This document shows, in pieces, positions 41,040-51,869 of a stretch of DNA of 64,000 nucleotides. The notes under the pieces were generated by a model. That model made no database searches, had not been told where the DNA came from, and saw only the letters and a program-made list of their open reading frames with translations. Origin of the DNA: Urophycis tenuis (Eukaryota; Chordata; Actinopteri; Gadiformes; Phycidae). Numbering within the stretch: the first letter of the stretch is position 1; every line of letters begins with the position of its first letter. The translations under genes and the position numbers were made by a program. The stretch covers positions 717,001-781,000 of the forward strand of contig JAXIVH010000073.1 of the NCBI GenBank assembly GCA_036785325.1, read 5' to 3'.

Positions 41040-42606
41040 TAGTGCTGTCAGTTAAACGCGTTATTAACGGCGTTAATCCAAACCCATTTTAACGACGTCA
41101 TTTTTTTTCTCGCGAGATTAACGCTCACAGGTGATTACTGGACGTCCCCAAGTAATCACAACTACCTAGGGGCCACAGCCCAATTCTTTGATCCACAGTG
41201 GAAACTTCAACCATATGCTTTGACTGTTATGAAGACAGAAGAGAGGCACTTCGCTAACGCTGTTGCAGAGCACTTTCTGAAAGTAGCTGGAGAGTGGGAC
41301 ATCGAACACAAAGTTGTCTCACTGAGACAGGGCTGGGTTCCCGGGACAATTTTGAAAATTCCAGAGGCCAACTATTCACGCACGTTTTCACGTGGGATAT
41401 TACGATATAAGATAGTCAGTCTAATAATAATAAAAAAAAGTCTAGCAAAAAAACTTGGTCATCATGTTAGGTGCGTGGTTAGGTGCTGTGCAGTGATTTC
41501 GGGTGGTTTCATTCAAGCTGATTGGACTGCAAGTAGCGTCTTTTTACACACAGCGATTTAGTCTATAAGCACACAGTGATATGACATCATTGTTTTTATT
41601 GAATCGATTAAAAATTACATCTCATTCTCTCAAACTGTATACTCTAACATGTACCTTAGCTTGTCGGATCATTGTTTACACATTTGTCCAAGTAGCATTT
41701 TTCTGTAGCCCTACGAACGCACCTAGCGCTTAGCTTATCAGCTATGCTATCAACTGCTCTCCGCGTTGATCAACGTTGACCGTCACCGTAGCCTAGTGTA
41801 GCGATGTAGTAGTGTATCCAAGATCTCTGTAGTCCTCCACACACAAGTTTAAAAAACAAATGCAACTGAAGGTAGCGTAGAGCAGTAATGCACAGCAAAT
41901 TGTAAGGTAAGTGTGGTGGTGACGATAACTGAACTGAGCTTCAGTATCATCGTAGCCTCGTTGGTCGCATTGATACGGTTGGTCCATAGGGTTGCTCGTA
42001 GGATAACCCTTCTCCTGGACCAGTCACCTGGTTTGCGGGCGAAATATCCGATTGGCTGAGCATGACATCATGATCAAGAGGCCAGACGAGCAGAAGTAAT
42101 TAAAGCTACAGCGCTGTAAATAGATATAGTTCATGCTCCAGCCTAATCAATGTGATTCCGTGTCGTTGTTGTGGTCAACAACTGCGATTTTTTTTTTTTT
42201 TTTACCCCCCCGAAAAGTGGGGTTGCGTTTGCACCCCCTGCACCGGTGCTTCCGGCGCGCCTGTCCTAGAATACCTGACATGTGTACTTTATAATTTCAT
42301 TTTGTATATCGCCCTGGTTTAACTGCACTATAGGCTGAGTCCTATTTTACCTTAAATGTGCACTTTATAATTTTGTTTTGTACTGCCCTGTTTGCCATTG
42401 TTGTTTTCAATAAAAGAAAACATTTGCATAAAGCAAGCCAATCCACTTTTTCATGTTGATAAGAGCATTAAAATGAAAAAAATAAATGGGACAAAAATAA
42501 ATCAAGGGACATTTAGAATAGATAAAAATGTGCGATTAATTGTGAGTTAATTATGACATTAATGCGATTAATCGTGATTAAACATTTTAATCGTTTGACA
42601 GCACTA
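41040..42606. mobile_element. hAT transposon, internally deleted
   Basis: Ends TAGTGCTGTCA and inverse TGACAGCACTA fit the hAT YARNG rule. ATATATAT flanks both sides, consistent with an 8-bp TSD although it lies in a (TA)n tract. It is 1,567 bp. One transposase fragment remains at 41131-41345. Confidence 0.8.
41131..41345 (+). pseudogene. hAT transposase fragment
   Basis: Reads DYWTSPSNHNYLGATAQFFD, then WKLQPYALTVMKTEERH and AVAEHFLKVAGEWDIEHKVV. This is the central block of hAT/ZBED transposases around the region of the first catalytic Asp (usually D.WTS). The preceding BED finger and the following insertion and dimerisation domains are missing. The open frame runs to 41561 but loses similarity after about 41345. 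Confidence 0.75.
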
Positions 42607-42619
<13 letters not shown>

Positions 42620-42637
<18 letters not shown>

Positions 42638-43288
42638 CGCCAATCAGTCGAAGCATTTATCAAGGCTGTGTTTACACCGTGGCGGTGTTTACGAGTGGAA
42701 ACCAGAAAAGCGATCTCCAGCAAATGTAGTTCGCGGACCAATCCAGCCAAAGCCAACGCGTTGGGACGGTGTCGCCTCGACGCGCGTCTAGGATTTGGGG
42801 AGGTGCACGTCGAGGACGCAAAGGGTCCGCAAAGGGTCCGCCGTGGGTCCGCCGTCCCAACGCGTCGCGTCGACGCGGAAGTATAAACGAAGCATAACTA
42901 GGCCTTAACTGGGACCACCTGATGATAAACCTACACCTGTTTACTGAGACATGTTCATCTGTTCACTACTCAACTATGACTGTGCGTCCAGATATATAAC
43001 GCTGTAGACTTAGGCTTATGTGTGATGTTACGGCTTACACCCCAATGCTAGAAGGAATCACATACATATTTCTGCTTTATCTCCAATATCATAAAAGTTA
43101 AAACTTTCCCATGTACAAACTGTTACGAGTGGCCAGATTTTAATTTCCAGCAGTTGCTGGAGCCACCACTGTTGCTTAAGAGAGTTACCTACCAAATGTG
43201 ATTTTGTTACAGGGGTTTTATTAAGCAGGTTTTTACTTTAATGTTTTGGGGTTATGCATGGTCTCACTGTATACGAAGAATTTAGATT
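42620..43288. other. Right end of the TIR element and L1 inter-ORF region
   Basis: 42620-42907 is GC- and CpG-rich subterminal sequence of the TIR element. 42908-43288 is L1 sequence between ORF1 and ORF2, with no gene recognised. Confidence 0.5.
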
Positions 43289-44908
43289 ATGGCTAAGCTA
43301 ACTTGTATATCTTGGAATATAAGAGGGATCAATTCACCAATTAAGAGGAAGAAAATGTTGACATATTTAAAGAGGCAGAATGTAGATATTGCCTTTATCC
43401 AAGAGAGCCACCTCACTGACACTGAACATTTAAAACTGCGTAGAGATTGGGTGGGTAATGTTTTCTACTCTTCCTACTCCTCAAAAGCAAGAGGTGTCGC
43501 CTTGCTCATTAATAAACGCCTGAACTTTAAATTAAATTCAGTTGAAAAGGATAAAAATTGCAGATTTTTGCTTGTAAACTGAAATAAATAGGAACAAGAT
43601 AGCCTTGGTGAATATATATGGGCCTAATTATGATGACCCGTTATTCTTTAACAATCTGATTATGAAACTGGCTACAATAGGGGGTCAATGTGTTGTGGGC
43701 GGAGACTTTCATTTGGTCTTAAACCCTCTCCTGGATCGATCATCACCTAAAACATCTTCATTATCAAAGGCGGCAACAGCACTAAACCAAGGTATGAAAG
43801 ACATAGGCATAATTGACATGTGGTGAAATCTTGATCCAAACCAGAGGCATTTCTCTTTCTTTTCACCAATGCATAATACACATTCTAAAATTGACATGTT
43901 CTTGATTCAACTACATATGAAGGCCATAGTGATGGAATGTTCATATTTAGCAGCCACCTTATCAGACCATAATCCTATCAAACTCTCCTGGATGATTAGC
44001 TCACAACCCGCAGGTGGAGATTCAAAAACCACATGCTGAAAGACCCTGAATTTATTTCATATATGACCTCTAATATTTAAATATTTCTTAATGCCAACTC
44101 AAATTCCTCCTCACATGCCAACATTTGGGAGGCTCTGAGGTCAAATTTTGTCATACAGTGCCCACAAGGTAAAGCAAATTAGAGAGAGACTAACTAAATT
44201 GGAAAGAGATATTAGAAAGCAGCAACAGGATTACATTGCCACCAAGAAGGAAGAACACCTTAATATACTAACAAAAACTAGGATGCCATATAATAACATA
44301 TGTACCAACAAAGAGGAAGCAGCTATGGCCAGAACTAGATATCACTATTATGAATTTGGGAACAAAACAAGTAAACTCTTGGCCTGGCAAATTAAAAAGG
44401 AAACTTCTGATAAATTTATACACTCAATATTAACGGAGGATGGCAGACTCCTTGACAACTCACCATCCATAAATGCAGAATTCAAACAATTTTACGAAGA
44501 CTTATATAAAAGTGGACAGGACGCTGATAATATTGGAGCAAAAAGATTTATGGACGGAATAACCCTTCCCAAATTACAAGATGAGGATATATATATCTGA
44601 TATATCTGCTTGATGCAGATATATCAGAAACTGAGGTACTCCAAGCCATTAATTCCTTACAAAATAACAAGACTCCTGGGCCAGATGGCTTTCCTGTCGA
44701 GTATTATAAGGCCTTTTCAGAAAAGCTATTGACTCCCCTCACGAATATGATTAAAGAAGCTCTAGAAAATAAGAAATTACCAGACTCATTGGAAATCGCA
44801 ACAATCACACTGCTTCTAAAACCGGGTAGACAAACAGAAGTGTGAATCATACAGACCCCTCAGCCTCTTAAATGCAGATTACAAGATACTATCCAAACTA
44901 ATTGCTCT
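43289..44908 (+). pseudogene. L1 ORF2: endonuclease and start of RT (broken)
   Basis: The APE-type endonuclease begins MAKLTCISWNIRGINSPIKR with the metal-binding Glu in FIQESHL. Frames change at about 43580, where sequence resumes VNIYGPNYDD and VVGGDFHLVLNP, and the conserved SDHNPI is near 43965. A linker with EEAAMARTRYHYYEFGNKTSKLL follows at 44305-44390. The RT starts INSLQNNKTPGPDGFPVEYY at about 44650, then YRPLSLLNADYKILSKL, and stops at 44908 where a TIR element begins. Several stops are present, one linked to a 13-bp palindrome at 44597-44627. Confidence 0.85.
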
Positions 44909-45063
44909 TAAGGCTGGTTTATGCTTCTGCGTAGGGATTGCGTGGGTTTACGTCTCGAAATGCAATTAATTGCCACACCGGTTGAGGGACCAGAATGACC
45001 ATTCTGGTCATTACATACGGTTTACTAGCGAGTTAAAAAAAGTTTACAGAAATGAAGGCAAAA
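44909..45063 (+). repeat. Second copy of the TIR element (left part)
   Basis: TAAGGCTGGTTTATGCTTCTG to GAAATGAAGGCAAAAGT matches 40583-40835 with a deletion. It includes the GACCATTCTGGTC block and is cut by gypsy-3 at 45064-45069. Confidence 0.75.
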
Positions 45064-45068
45064 GTTAT

Positions 45069-45269
45069 TGTAATATCCTCGTGAATAAAGGATGGACACG
45101 GACACAGGATTGCAACGTACTGCAAAAGGTTTACTGGCGCTTCACATGCGTCATTACATCTGCGACTCAACTGAACAGCAGATCTATCTAACATCAGTGC
45201 ATATCCGGTACTACCGGAAGTAGAGTTCCCCTGAAGGACAATGTATGTACTGCAAGCCCATTCACTACA
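45069..45269 (-). repeat. Gypsy-3 3' LTR
   Basis: On minus it starts TGTAGTGAATGG and ends GGATATTACA. A polypurine tract (AAGGGGGGAGGA on minus, 45270-45283) lies directly upstream, as expected for plus-strand priming. Confidence 0.93.
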
Positions 45270-45283
45270 TTCCTCCCCCCTTA

Positions 45284-45628
45284 AGCTATTACTTTCCCCT
45301 TCTTACTGCATAACTCAAAAATTGCTGAATTCTTCTGTAACCTTACAAAGTCAAACACCTTAACAGGTTGTAGTGAAACCAAACATAGAATACAACCAAT
45401 ATTATAATAACATTTAGAAAAATTAGCATTACAACATAAAATTACAACCAATACAATCTGCTTCCGTTTTTTATTTTTATTTTTTTATTTGTTTATTTTA
45501 TTTTATTTTATTATTATTATACTTCACTGCATTTCTTCATCTCTTGTCTTGATACTCAGCAGTTCCAGTGGGTGTATGTGTGTGTGCTCAGGTAAGTATG
45601 GTTTAGGGCAGCGATCCGCCTACACCCT

Positions 45629-45666
<38 letters not shown>

Positions 45667-45687
45667 CAAGTGTGTATGTTTGTGTTA
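45284..45687 (-). other. Gypsy-3 3' untranslated region with (TG)n
   Basis: Non-coding stretch between the pol stop and the polypurine tract. It holds T-rich sequence and a (GT)n run at about 45630-45660. Confidence 0.7.
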
Positions 45688-47013
45688 TTATTCCACATAA
45701 TCCTTCAGGTAAGTAGGTTTCGACACAGGCCTTTGGGACCGTCGAACAGGAGCAGCTGTTTGTTGGGGTGGCTTGTCCTTCGCTGCAACTGGGGACGGAA
45801 TGCTTGACACTGGTGGCGTTGGGTTGTTTTGCAGGTGTCCCTCTGGTATGCAGCTTTGTCCCATTTCTGCCGGCTTCGCGATGACAGCAGCAGGGTCGGA
45901 GAATGCCAGAGACACTGCAGATGGTTCTGGCCTTTCGGGTTCTTTAAAGTCTCTGTCCTCAGGCCTTGCCAGAGTCTGGTCCACATGCCTACGCACTACA
46001 GTCCCATCTCCTAACATGACCTTGTAAGACACTGGTCCTGTGACTTTGGTGATGAATCCGGGAATCCATTTGGGCCCATGACTGAAGTTGCGTGTGATTA
46101 CTGCATCGCCTACTTGAAAACCTCTCTCTGGACTGCACTTGTCGTGATGTTTCTTTTGACTACACTGGTTTCGCTCCACCTTGGCTCTGAGATCTGGATG
46201 TCCTAAATCTAATGTTGATCGTAACCGTCTGCTTTGTAACATTTCAGCAGGTGACCGCCCTGTGGTGGACTGAGGGGTTATGCGGTAACTGAACAACACT
46301 CGCGACACCTTGGTGTGAATTGTGCCCTCACCTGTTTTTCTCATCATGGCCTTGAACGTCTGGACTGCCCTTTCAGCACAGCCATTCGATGAGGGATGGT
46401 ATGGTGCGGACGTGATGTGTTCAATGCCATTTTTACTGAGGAACTCTTGGAACTCTGCACTCACAAAGCATGAGCCGTTATCTGACACGATCATCTCAGG
46501 TAATCCTTGATTGCTGAAACTCTTCCGTAGACATTCAATTGTGTTGGCTGAGGTTGCTGAATGTACCGGGTAAGCATCCATCCATTTGGAATACGCATCC
46601 ATCACGATCAAGAACATGTGACCCATGAAAGGCCCTGCATAATCGACGTGTAGCCTTTGCCATGGTTTACTGGGCCACTCCCACGGGTGAAGTGGTGCTG
46701 AAGTTGGTACGTTGCGATGTTCTTGGCAGGTGCTACATCTCCTCACTACTGCTTCTATGTCCGTATCTAGCTTTGGCCACCAGAAGTAACTGCGGGCTAA
46801 GGCCTTCATTCTGGTGATGCCAGGGTGACTGTGATGTAATTGACCTAGCAGTGCTTCACGGCCTGGTGGAGGTACCACCACACGTGACCCCCACAACACA
46901 CAACCATCTTCCACACTTAACTCAGTCTTTCTCACCGCATAAGGCTGGAACGGTGGGTCTGTGTTTTGTGCCGGGCAACCCTGCTGTATGAACAGGCACA
47001 CTCGTGACAGCAC
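45688..47013 (-). pseudogene. Gypsy-3 integrase, long open frame
   Basis: A 441-codon frame. HHCC zinc-binding region (LHHSHPGITRMKALARSYFWW ... CSTCQ), catalytic D (VDYAGPFMG), D (VSDNGSCF) and E (GCAERAVQ), then RITPQSTTGRSPAEML, the C-terminal GFQVGDAVITRNFSHGPKWIPG and a Pro-rich tail ending PTYLKDYVE. Integrase inserts the cDNA into chromatin. The domain itself looks undamaged. It is separated from RNase H only by a TAG at 47032-47034, so the original was one polyprotein. Confidence 0.9.
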
Positions 47014-47031
47014 AGGGTCTTTGCGGGTCCA

Positions 47032-47933
47032 CTAGCTCATGTCTTTGGCTGACACCAGCGTCACCTCCTCCATCATCAGCACACGCTCCTCCTGCTCTTT
47101 CTTGGTGAACAACTGTGGCAGAGGGAGTCGGCTCAGAGCGTCTGCGTTGCTGTGGTGTTTGCCTGGCTTATACATGATTTCGTACTCGTACGCTCTCAAG
47201 GTCACGGCCCATCGTTGGATGCGAGGGGATGCCATCTGCGGCACTGCTTTTATCTCGTTGAAGAGTGACAGTAGGGGCTTGTGGTCAGTGCAAATGACAA
47301 ACCTCCTCCCGTATAAGTACTTGTGAAATCTCTGTATGCCAAACATCACAGCCAGTCCTTCTTTGTCTAGTTGTGAGTAGTTGGTTTCTGCCGCTGAGAG
47401 TGTTCTTGACATGAAGCCGATTGGTCGTTCTTGCCCATCTGGCATGCGCTGTGACAACACTGCCCCTACCCCATAAGGTGATGCATCACAGGACAGGATC
47501 AAGTCCTTCTGGCTGTCGTAATGCACTTAACACTTCAGACGATTGCATGAGTCTCTTAGACTCCTCAAATGCTCTCTCCTGCTCCTCATGCCAGTGCCAC
47601 TTGATCTCTTTACGTAGCAGCTGGTGCAAGGGAGCTAACAACGTCGACAGGTATGGCAAGAATCTGTTGTAGTAGTTGAGTAGGCCTAAGTAAGCTCTCA
47701 GCTCTGTGATGTTGTTTGGTGCGGGTGCTTGCTGTATGGCCTTTACCTTGTTCGGCAGGGGGTGGAGCCCAGAAGCATCCACGGTGTATCCCAGAAACTC
47801 CGCCTTCCTCTCCAGGGAGGCGCACTTATTGCGTTTGAGATGAAGACCTGCCTCTCGTAGCCGCTGTAGGACCGCATTCAGTGTCTCCAGGTGCTCGTGA
47901 TCACTCCGCCCCGTCAACAGGATATCATCAAGG
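47032..47933 (-). pseudogene. Gypsy-3 RT thumb/connection and RNase H
   Basis: After the interrupted YLDD box (YLDDILLTGRS) the frame gives LKRNKCASLERKAEFLGYTVD and LGLLNYYNRFLP. A frameshift falls near 47522, and RNase H follows (LSCDASPYGVGAVLSQRM, TLSAAETNYSQLDKEGLAV, TDHKPLLSLF, HHSNADALSRLP). A TAG ends it at 47032. Confidence 0.9.
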
Positions 47934-47983
47934 TACAGACAGACATACTTTATTGATCCCTGAGGGAAATTGCCTAAATTGCC
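47934..47983 (-). repeat. 50-bp LINE 3'-tail insertion inside the YLDD codons
   Basis: On minus: GGCAATTTCCCTCAGGGATCA, then ATAAAG and GTCTGTCTGTA, i.e. only the LINE 3' hairpin and tail. TGTA flanks it. Without it the frame reads VALYLDDI, so it splits the catalytic motif of gypsy-3 RT and adds 50 bp, a frameshift. Confidence 0.85.
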
Positions 47984-49143
47984 TACAATGCCACGTTCGG
48001 GATGCCCGCCACCACCCCTTCCATCATCCGCTGAAAAATGGCGGGACTGGAGGACACGCCGAATGGCAAGCGATTCACCTGAAAGAGACCTTTGTGGGTG
48101 TTAATGGTGACATACGGCTTTGAGGCCTCATCCAGCATGACTTGTTGGTACGCGTGACTGAGGTCTAGCTTTGTGAACTTTTCCCCTCCCGTCAGTTTCT
48201 CGAATAAGTCCTCCAATTTTGGTATTGGATACTGCTCGAGCTTGGAGACTAAGTTTACTGTGAGCTTATAGTCTCCACAAATGCGCACTGAATTATCAGG
48301 CTTTAGTACTGGCACGATTGGTGCCGCCCACTCTGAAAACTTGGCTGGCTCTATTATGCCCTGCTCTGTGAGCCTCTCAAGCTCCATCTCAACTCTCTTC
48401 CGCATGGCATAGGGTACGGGCCGGGGCTTGTAGAATTTTGGTGTCACATCCTCATTGATGTATATTTTGGCTGGCGGGCCTGTCCAAGTCCCAAGCTCCT
48501 CCTTGAACACCACATCATTCTGCTTGAGCACATTCTGCAAAACTAGCTGCGGCTGGTCTAGCTTATTGACATATACACAGATCATGTCTAGCTCCCTGAG
48601 CCATGCACGTCCCAGCAGGTTTGGTCCGGTGCCTGCTACCACAACAACTGGTAAGTCCTTGACTTTGTTTTGGTATGTTACAGCTACATTTGTTGTCCCT
48701 AGGGTTGCGACTTTTTCACCTGTATAGGTTTTCAGGTTAATTGAGCAGTTCTGCAGTTCCTGTGCATTTCCAGCAGCCCACAATTTGCCATATTCCGCCT
48801 TTGTCAGGATGGTAACACTACAGCCTGTATCCACTTCGAACTCAACACAGTGTCCATTTAAGTCTAACTGTGTGGTAATGGGGTCAACTTTTGGTGTGTT
48901 TGATACTTTGAGGTTGTGCATAGAAAACACCTCTTCTTCACTGGATTGTGGATCAGGGGACTCTTCCACATAATGTGCGTACTGCCTTTTTTCTTCCTGT
49001 GCCGTTGCCCTTTCTGTCTTCCCTCCCCCCTTAACCTGCCGCTGCTGGTCGCCGGGAGGCGCCGACTTGCACATCTTCCTTACATGCCCCGTTTTTCCAC
49101 ACCCATGGCACTTTTCGTTCAGAAAACGACAGTCCCGTGCCAA
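47984..49143 (-). pseudogene. Gypsy-3 nucleocapsid, protease and RT N-terminus
   Basis: Open from the end of the first knuckle (HLARDC), through a complete second knuckle CHGCGKTGHVRKMC and the aspartic protease (FEVDTGCSVTILTKAEY, about 48840). The linker VVVVAGTGPNLLGRAWLREL follows, then RT fingers and palm (EWAAPIVPVLKPDNSVRICGDYK, KLDLSHAYQQVM, HKGLFQVNRLPFG) to NVAL, where the LINE tail starts. No frameshift is visible within this segment. Confidence 0.9.
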
Positions 49144-49146
49144 GTG

Positions 49147-49482
49147 TTAACCCCCACACCTATAGCATGCTACTGGCCCACCCTTGTTTTGCCACCTTGG
49201 TTTTACGTTCATCTTATACACTGCCTGTGACGGCGTCTCTTTGTTTACACTTTCCGACACTTTGAATTGCAAGTCCCGTACGTCTCTGTTCGCTGCTTCC
49301 ATGGATTGTAATAACTCCAAGGCTTTCTCAAACGACAGTCCAGTCTCCGCTAGCAACCTCCTTTGCATGCGATCATCCCCAATGCCGCACACTAGCCTGT
49401 CCCTTAGCATCTCCTTCAGCTTGTCACCATAGTAAGAGTGTTTCGCCAGCTCTCTGAACACAGCCACATACTCCAACACAGT
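49147..49482 (-). pseudogene. Gypsy-3 gag, C-terminal capsid and first knuckle
   Basis: Reads VLEYVAVFRELAKHSYYGDKLKEMLRDRLVCGIGDDRMQRRLLAETGL in short, with arginine where gypsy-1 has its TGA, and on to KMNVKPRWQNKGGPVACYRCGG. A TAA at 49147-49149 interrupts the first zinc knuckle. A hAT element separates it from the gag N-terminus. Confidence 0.88.
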
Positions 49483-49490
49483 CTCATTAG

Positions 49491-50771
49491 CAGTGATGGG
49501 AATAACGGCGTTATAAGTGCCGGCGTTAGTAACGCCGTTACTTTTTTCAGTAACGAGTAATCTAATTGATTACTCATCTCATTATTATAACGCCGTTATC
49601 GTTACTTTTAAAAAATATGTTGCGTTACTACATTGAAGGCAGATGTTTTGCATCGGACCTCTGAGCCGAGTGACAGGGAAAATCTTGTTCCTCCCTTGTC
49701 CTTGGTAAGGGCAGGAGCACGAGACAACCGCAAAAGCGATGATGATTCGCTGGGGTTGCGTAAAATTCTATGGTAAGCCAATCAGAGGGGAAGTTAGGCG
49801 GGTGCTTAGTCTGCTTACTTACGCTGTGCGCATCAAAGTTGAGCAGCAGTAGGCTACGAGAGGTCGACTAAAGACGTTAATGTGAATCAGCTAGAAAGAG
49901 ATGGCGAGCCCAAGTAGTCCAAAAACAGCTTTCTTTAAATGGAAATATAGCCATTACTTTTCCCTCCAAGAAATAAGGGGACAAGTGTAATCGTGAAATG
50001 CATATTATGCCCTGGAGTCAAGTACCTGTCCACGTCGTTCTCGAGTAATTCCAATTTAATGAAGCATCTGGCAACTATACATACATCCACGTAATTAGGC
50101 ACTTTTCAGTAATATTGAAAGCACTTATTATTACACAGTTTACTGATCTATTTATTCAAGGAAGAAATCACTTCCATTGCGTAAAACCATACGTACAGTG
50201 GCCCTCATTTATCAAACGAGCGTAGCCCGCTGAACATGGGACACACGCTTTTATAGGGGCGTGTTACGTTAAGTACGATTGATCTCAGCCGCCGTATTTA
50301 TCAACATCAAGCTCCTTCGTACGCTGGGATTGGTGTGATACGAAAGTTTCGTAAATCTCACGTGGGTCCTATCGTAAGATGAATCATATGCGTTCAGTAA
50401 ATATCAAGTTCCAAAAGATATATTGTGTAGTCTCACATTCCCACAGCAATGTTAAAATTGTTTAGATTTGTGCACTGTGGATTTCTGTTTGTAATGTATT
50501 GAGTCTTCATTTCATTATAATACTTAGATTTAGCATAAATAATTGAACACACATGTTTTTTTTTAGTTCTTTCAAAGAGGGATGTAGATGGGGTCCAAAT
50601 TATTTGACACATCAGTATTTAAAAAAATATTTGAAAGTAACGCAATAGTTACTTTCCAAAGTAAGTAGTTACTTTTAGAGTTTGTAACTCAAATACTACT
50701 TTAGTTACTTTCTGGGAGAAGTAACTAGTACTTTAACTAATTACTTTTTTAGAGTAACTTGCCCAACACTG
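49491..50771. mobile_element. hAT transposon inserted in gypsy-3 gag
   Basis: Ends CAGTGATGGGAATAACG and inverse CAGTGTTGGGCAAGTTAC fit hAT termini. TSD CTCATTAG lies at 49483-49490 and 50772-50779. 1,281 bp, non-autonomous. It carries a BED-finger remnant at about 49902-50096. A Harbinger-like end (GGCCCTCATTTATCAAACG) near 50202 suggests another MITE inside it. Confidence 0.9.
49902..50096 (+). pseudogene. BED zinc-finger fragment of hAT transposase
   Basis: From ATG at 49902: MASPSSPKTAFFKWKY, then after a frame change VKCILCPGVKYLSTSFSSNS and NLMKHLATIHTST. CX2C and the HLATIH pair match a BED finger. A stop follows, and the catalytic domain is absent. Confidence 0.7.
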
Positions 50772-50779
50772 CTCATTAG

Positions 50780-51172
50780 CCGCCCTTGTCCTCTCTGTAC
50801 AATTTCACTGAGCTTCGGGTTGTAATGTGACTGGAGCAATTCGGTCAACTGCTCGAAGGTTTTATCACCTGGCTTTTCCGGGGTTAGCAAGTTCCTCATC
50901 AAGCTGTACGTCTTGCTACCTACGGAGCTTAATAGTATCGCCCACTTTCTCCCTGCGTCGGCGATCCCATTTGCCTCAAAACAGTGTCCCAACACCTCGC
51001 AATATTCTTCCCAGCACTGAGTTTGACTGTCGAAAGCCGTTAGGTTTCCTACCATTCCTGTAGCCATCTCTTCACCGTTAATTGGTGGACTAGCAGCACC
51101 CGCGTTGTTAGCCCCACTAGCGCTAGCTTCTCTAGCCACTCGAGCCTCTTCTGGTTCCTCCCGGAACGACAT
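50780..51172 (-). pseudogene. Gypsy-3 gag N-terminus
   Basis: Starts MSFREEPEEARVAREASASG 50 bp after the LTR and primer region. The capsid-like part CWEEYCEVLGHCFEANG, KTYSLMRNLLTPEKPGDKTFEQLTEL and NPKLSEIVQR aligns with gypsy-1 gag. The frame is lost near the hAT target, where a small deletion is evident relative to gypsy-1. Confidence 0.88.
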
Positions 51173-51203
51173 TCGCCGAGAAAAAAAAACTTATTTTTCG
51201 GGT

Positions 51204-51226
51204 TGACTGTTTTCCTCGTCGCCAAT
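51204..51226 (-). promoter_or_regulatory. Primer-binding site region of gypsy-3
   Basis: On minus, ATTGGCGACGAGGAAAACAG follows the 5' LTR, nearly identical to the corresponding site of gypsy-1. Confidence 0.65.
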
Positions 51227-51227
51227 A

Positions 51228-51428
51228 TGTAATATCCTTGTGAATAAAGGATGGACACGGACACAGGATTGCAACGTACCGCAAAAGGTTTACTGGCGCT
51301 TCACATGTGTCATTACATCTGCGACTCAACTGAACAGCAGATCTATCTAACATCAGTGCATATCCGGTACTACCGGATGTAGAGTTCCCCTGAAGGACAA
51401 TGTATGTATTGCAAGCCCATTCACTACA
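51228..51428 (-). repeat. Gypsy-3 5' LTR
   Basis: 201 bp, five substitutions relative to the 3' LTR. GTTAT follows at 51429-51433, leading into (TA)n. Confidence 0.95.
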
Positions 51429-51429
51429 G

Positions 51430-51442
51430 TTATATATATACA

Positions 51443-51488
<46 letters not shown>
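51430..51488. repeat. (TA)n microsatellite
   Basis: Alternating TA flanking the gypsy-3 target site. It is also the source of a spurious Tyr-Ile ORF on minus. Confidence 0.95.
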
Positions 51489-51491
<3 letters not shown>

Positions 51492-51869
51492 GCCTATGAT
51501 TTGCAATAGGATAGGCTCTAAACTTTCATCTGATGTTGATTACCTGTAGCAACTAAGAAAAAAAAACTCAGCGCAACACCCAGACTAGGAGGCGGCGCTC
51601 AGGTTTAAGTAGCCGATCTAATCGGAAAGTTAGCTGAAAACCTCCTCCCGACCAGGTTTGGTTGCTAGCATAAGTTACCATGGTGATATAGCAGGTGATA
51701 TACATTTTTTAATCTCTCCCCTAAATATAATTTAAGAGTTCTCTATAGCAGTTGATATTATAAATCCAGGGGCGAACTGAAGCAGTTCTTGTTCACGGGT
51801 CCTCTCGTCACCGACCTGACTTAAGAGCGCGTATTTAATCTAATCTATTGTTTTTTATTGTGTATAGAA
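51489..51869. other. Unassigned sequence
   Basis: No gene or repeat family recognised. Confidence 0.4.

Larger units (their letters stand above)
40583..42907. mobile_element. TIR DNA transposon of unassigned superfamily, with nested hAT
   Basis: The left end (TAAAGCCTGGTTTATACTTC) and right end (inverse GTTTATACTTCCGCGTCGACG ... AGGCCTTA) share GTTTATACTTCYGCGT. The left-end region recurs at 44909-45063. No coding sequence of its own is seen, so it is MITE-like once the 1.57-kb hAT at 41040-42606 is removed (about 760 bp). I cannot settle the superfamily or the TSD. Confidence 0.65.
39560..44908 (+). mobile_element. Tx1-like L1 LINE, interrupted
   Basis: ORF1 (39699-40454) and the start of ORF2 (43289-44908) are in L1 order. 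A TIR element (40583-42907) lies between them, and a second copy of that TIR element cuts ORF2 in the RT at 44909. No 3' end is found in the window. I assign it to L1/Tx1 from the ORF1 coiled coil plus RRM-like plan and the endonuclease sequence. Confidence 0.8.
45069..51428 (-). mobile_element. Gypsy-3, Ty3/gypsy retrotransposon on minus strand
   Basis: 201-bp LTRs at 45069-45269 and 51228-51428 differ at five sites (about 2.5 percent). TSD GTTAT lies at 45064-45068 and 51429-51433. It is 6,360 bp, of which 1,281 bp is a hAT inserted in gag and 50 bp a LINE tail in RT. It is the same lineage as gypsy-1. Coding is less damaged than in gypsy-1, but stops and frameshifts exist in gag, RT and at the RNase H/integrase boundary. 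Confidence 0.95.
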
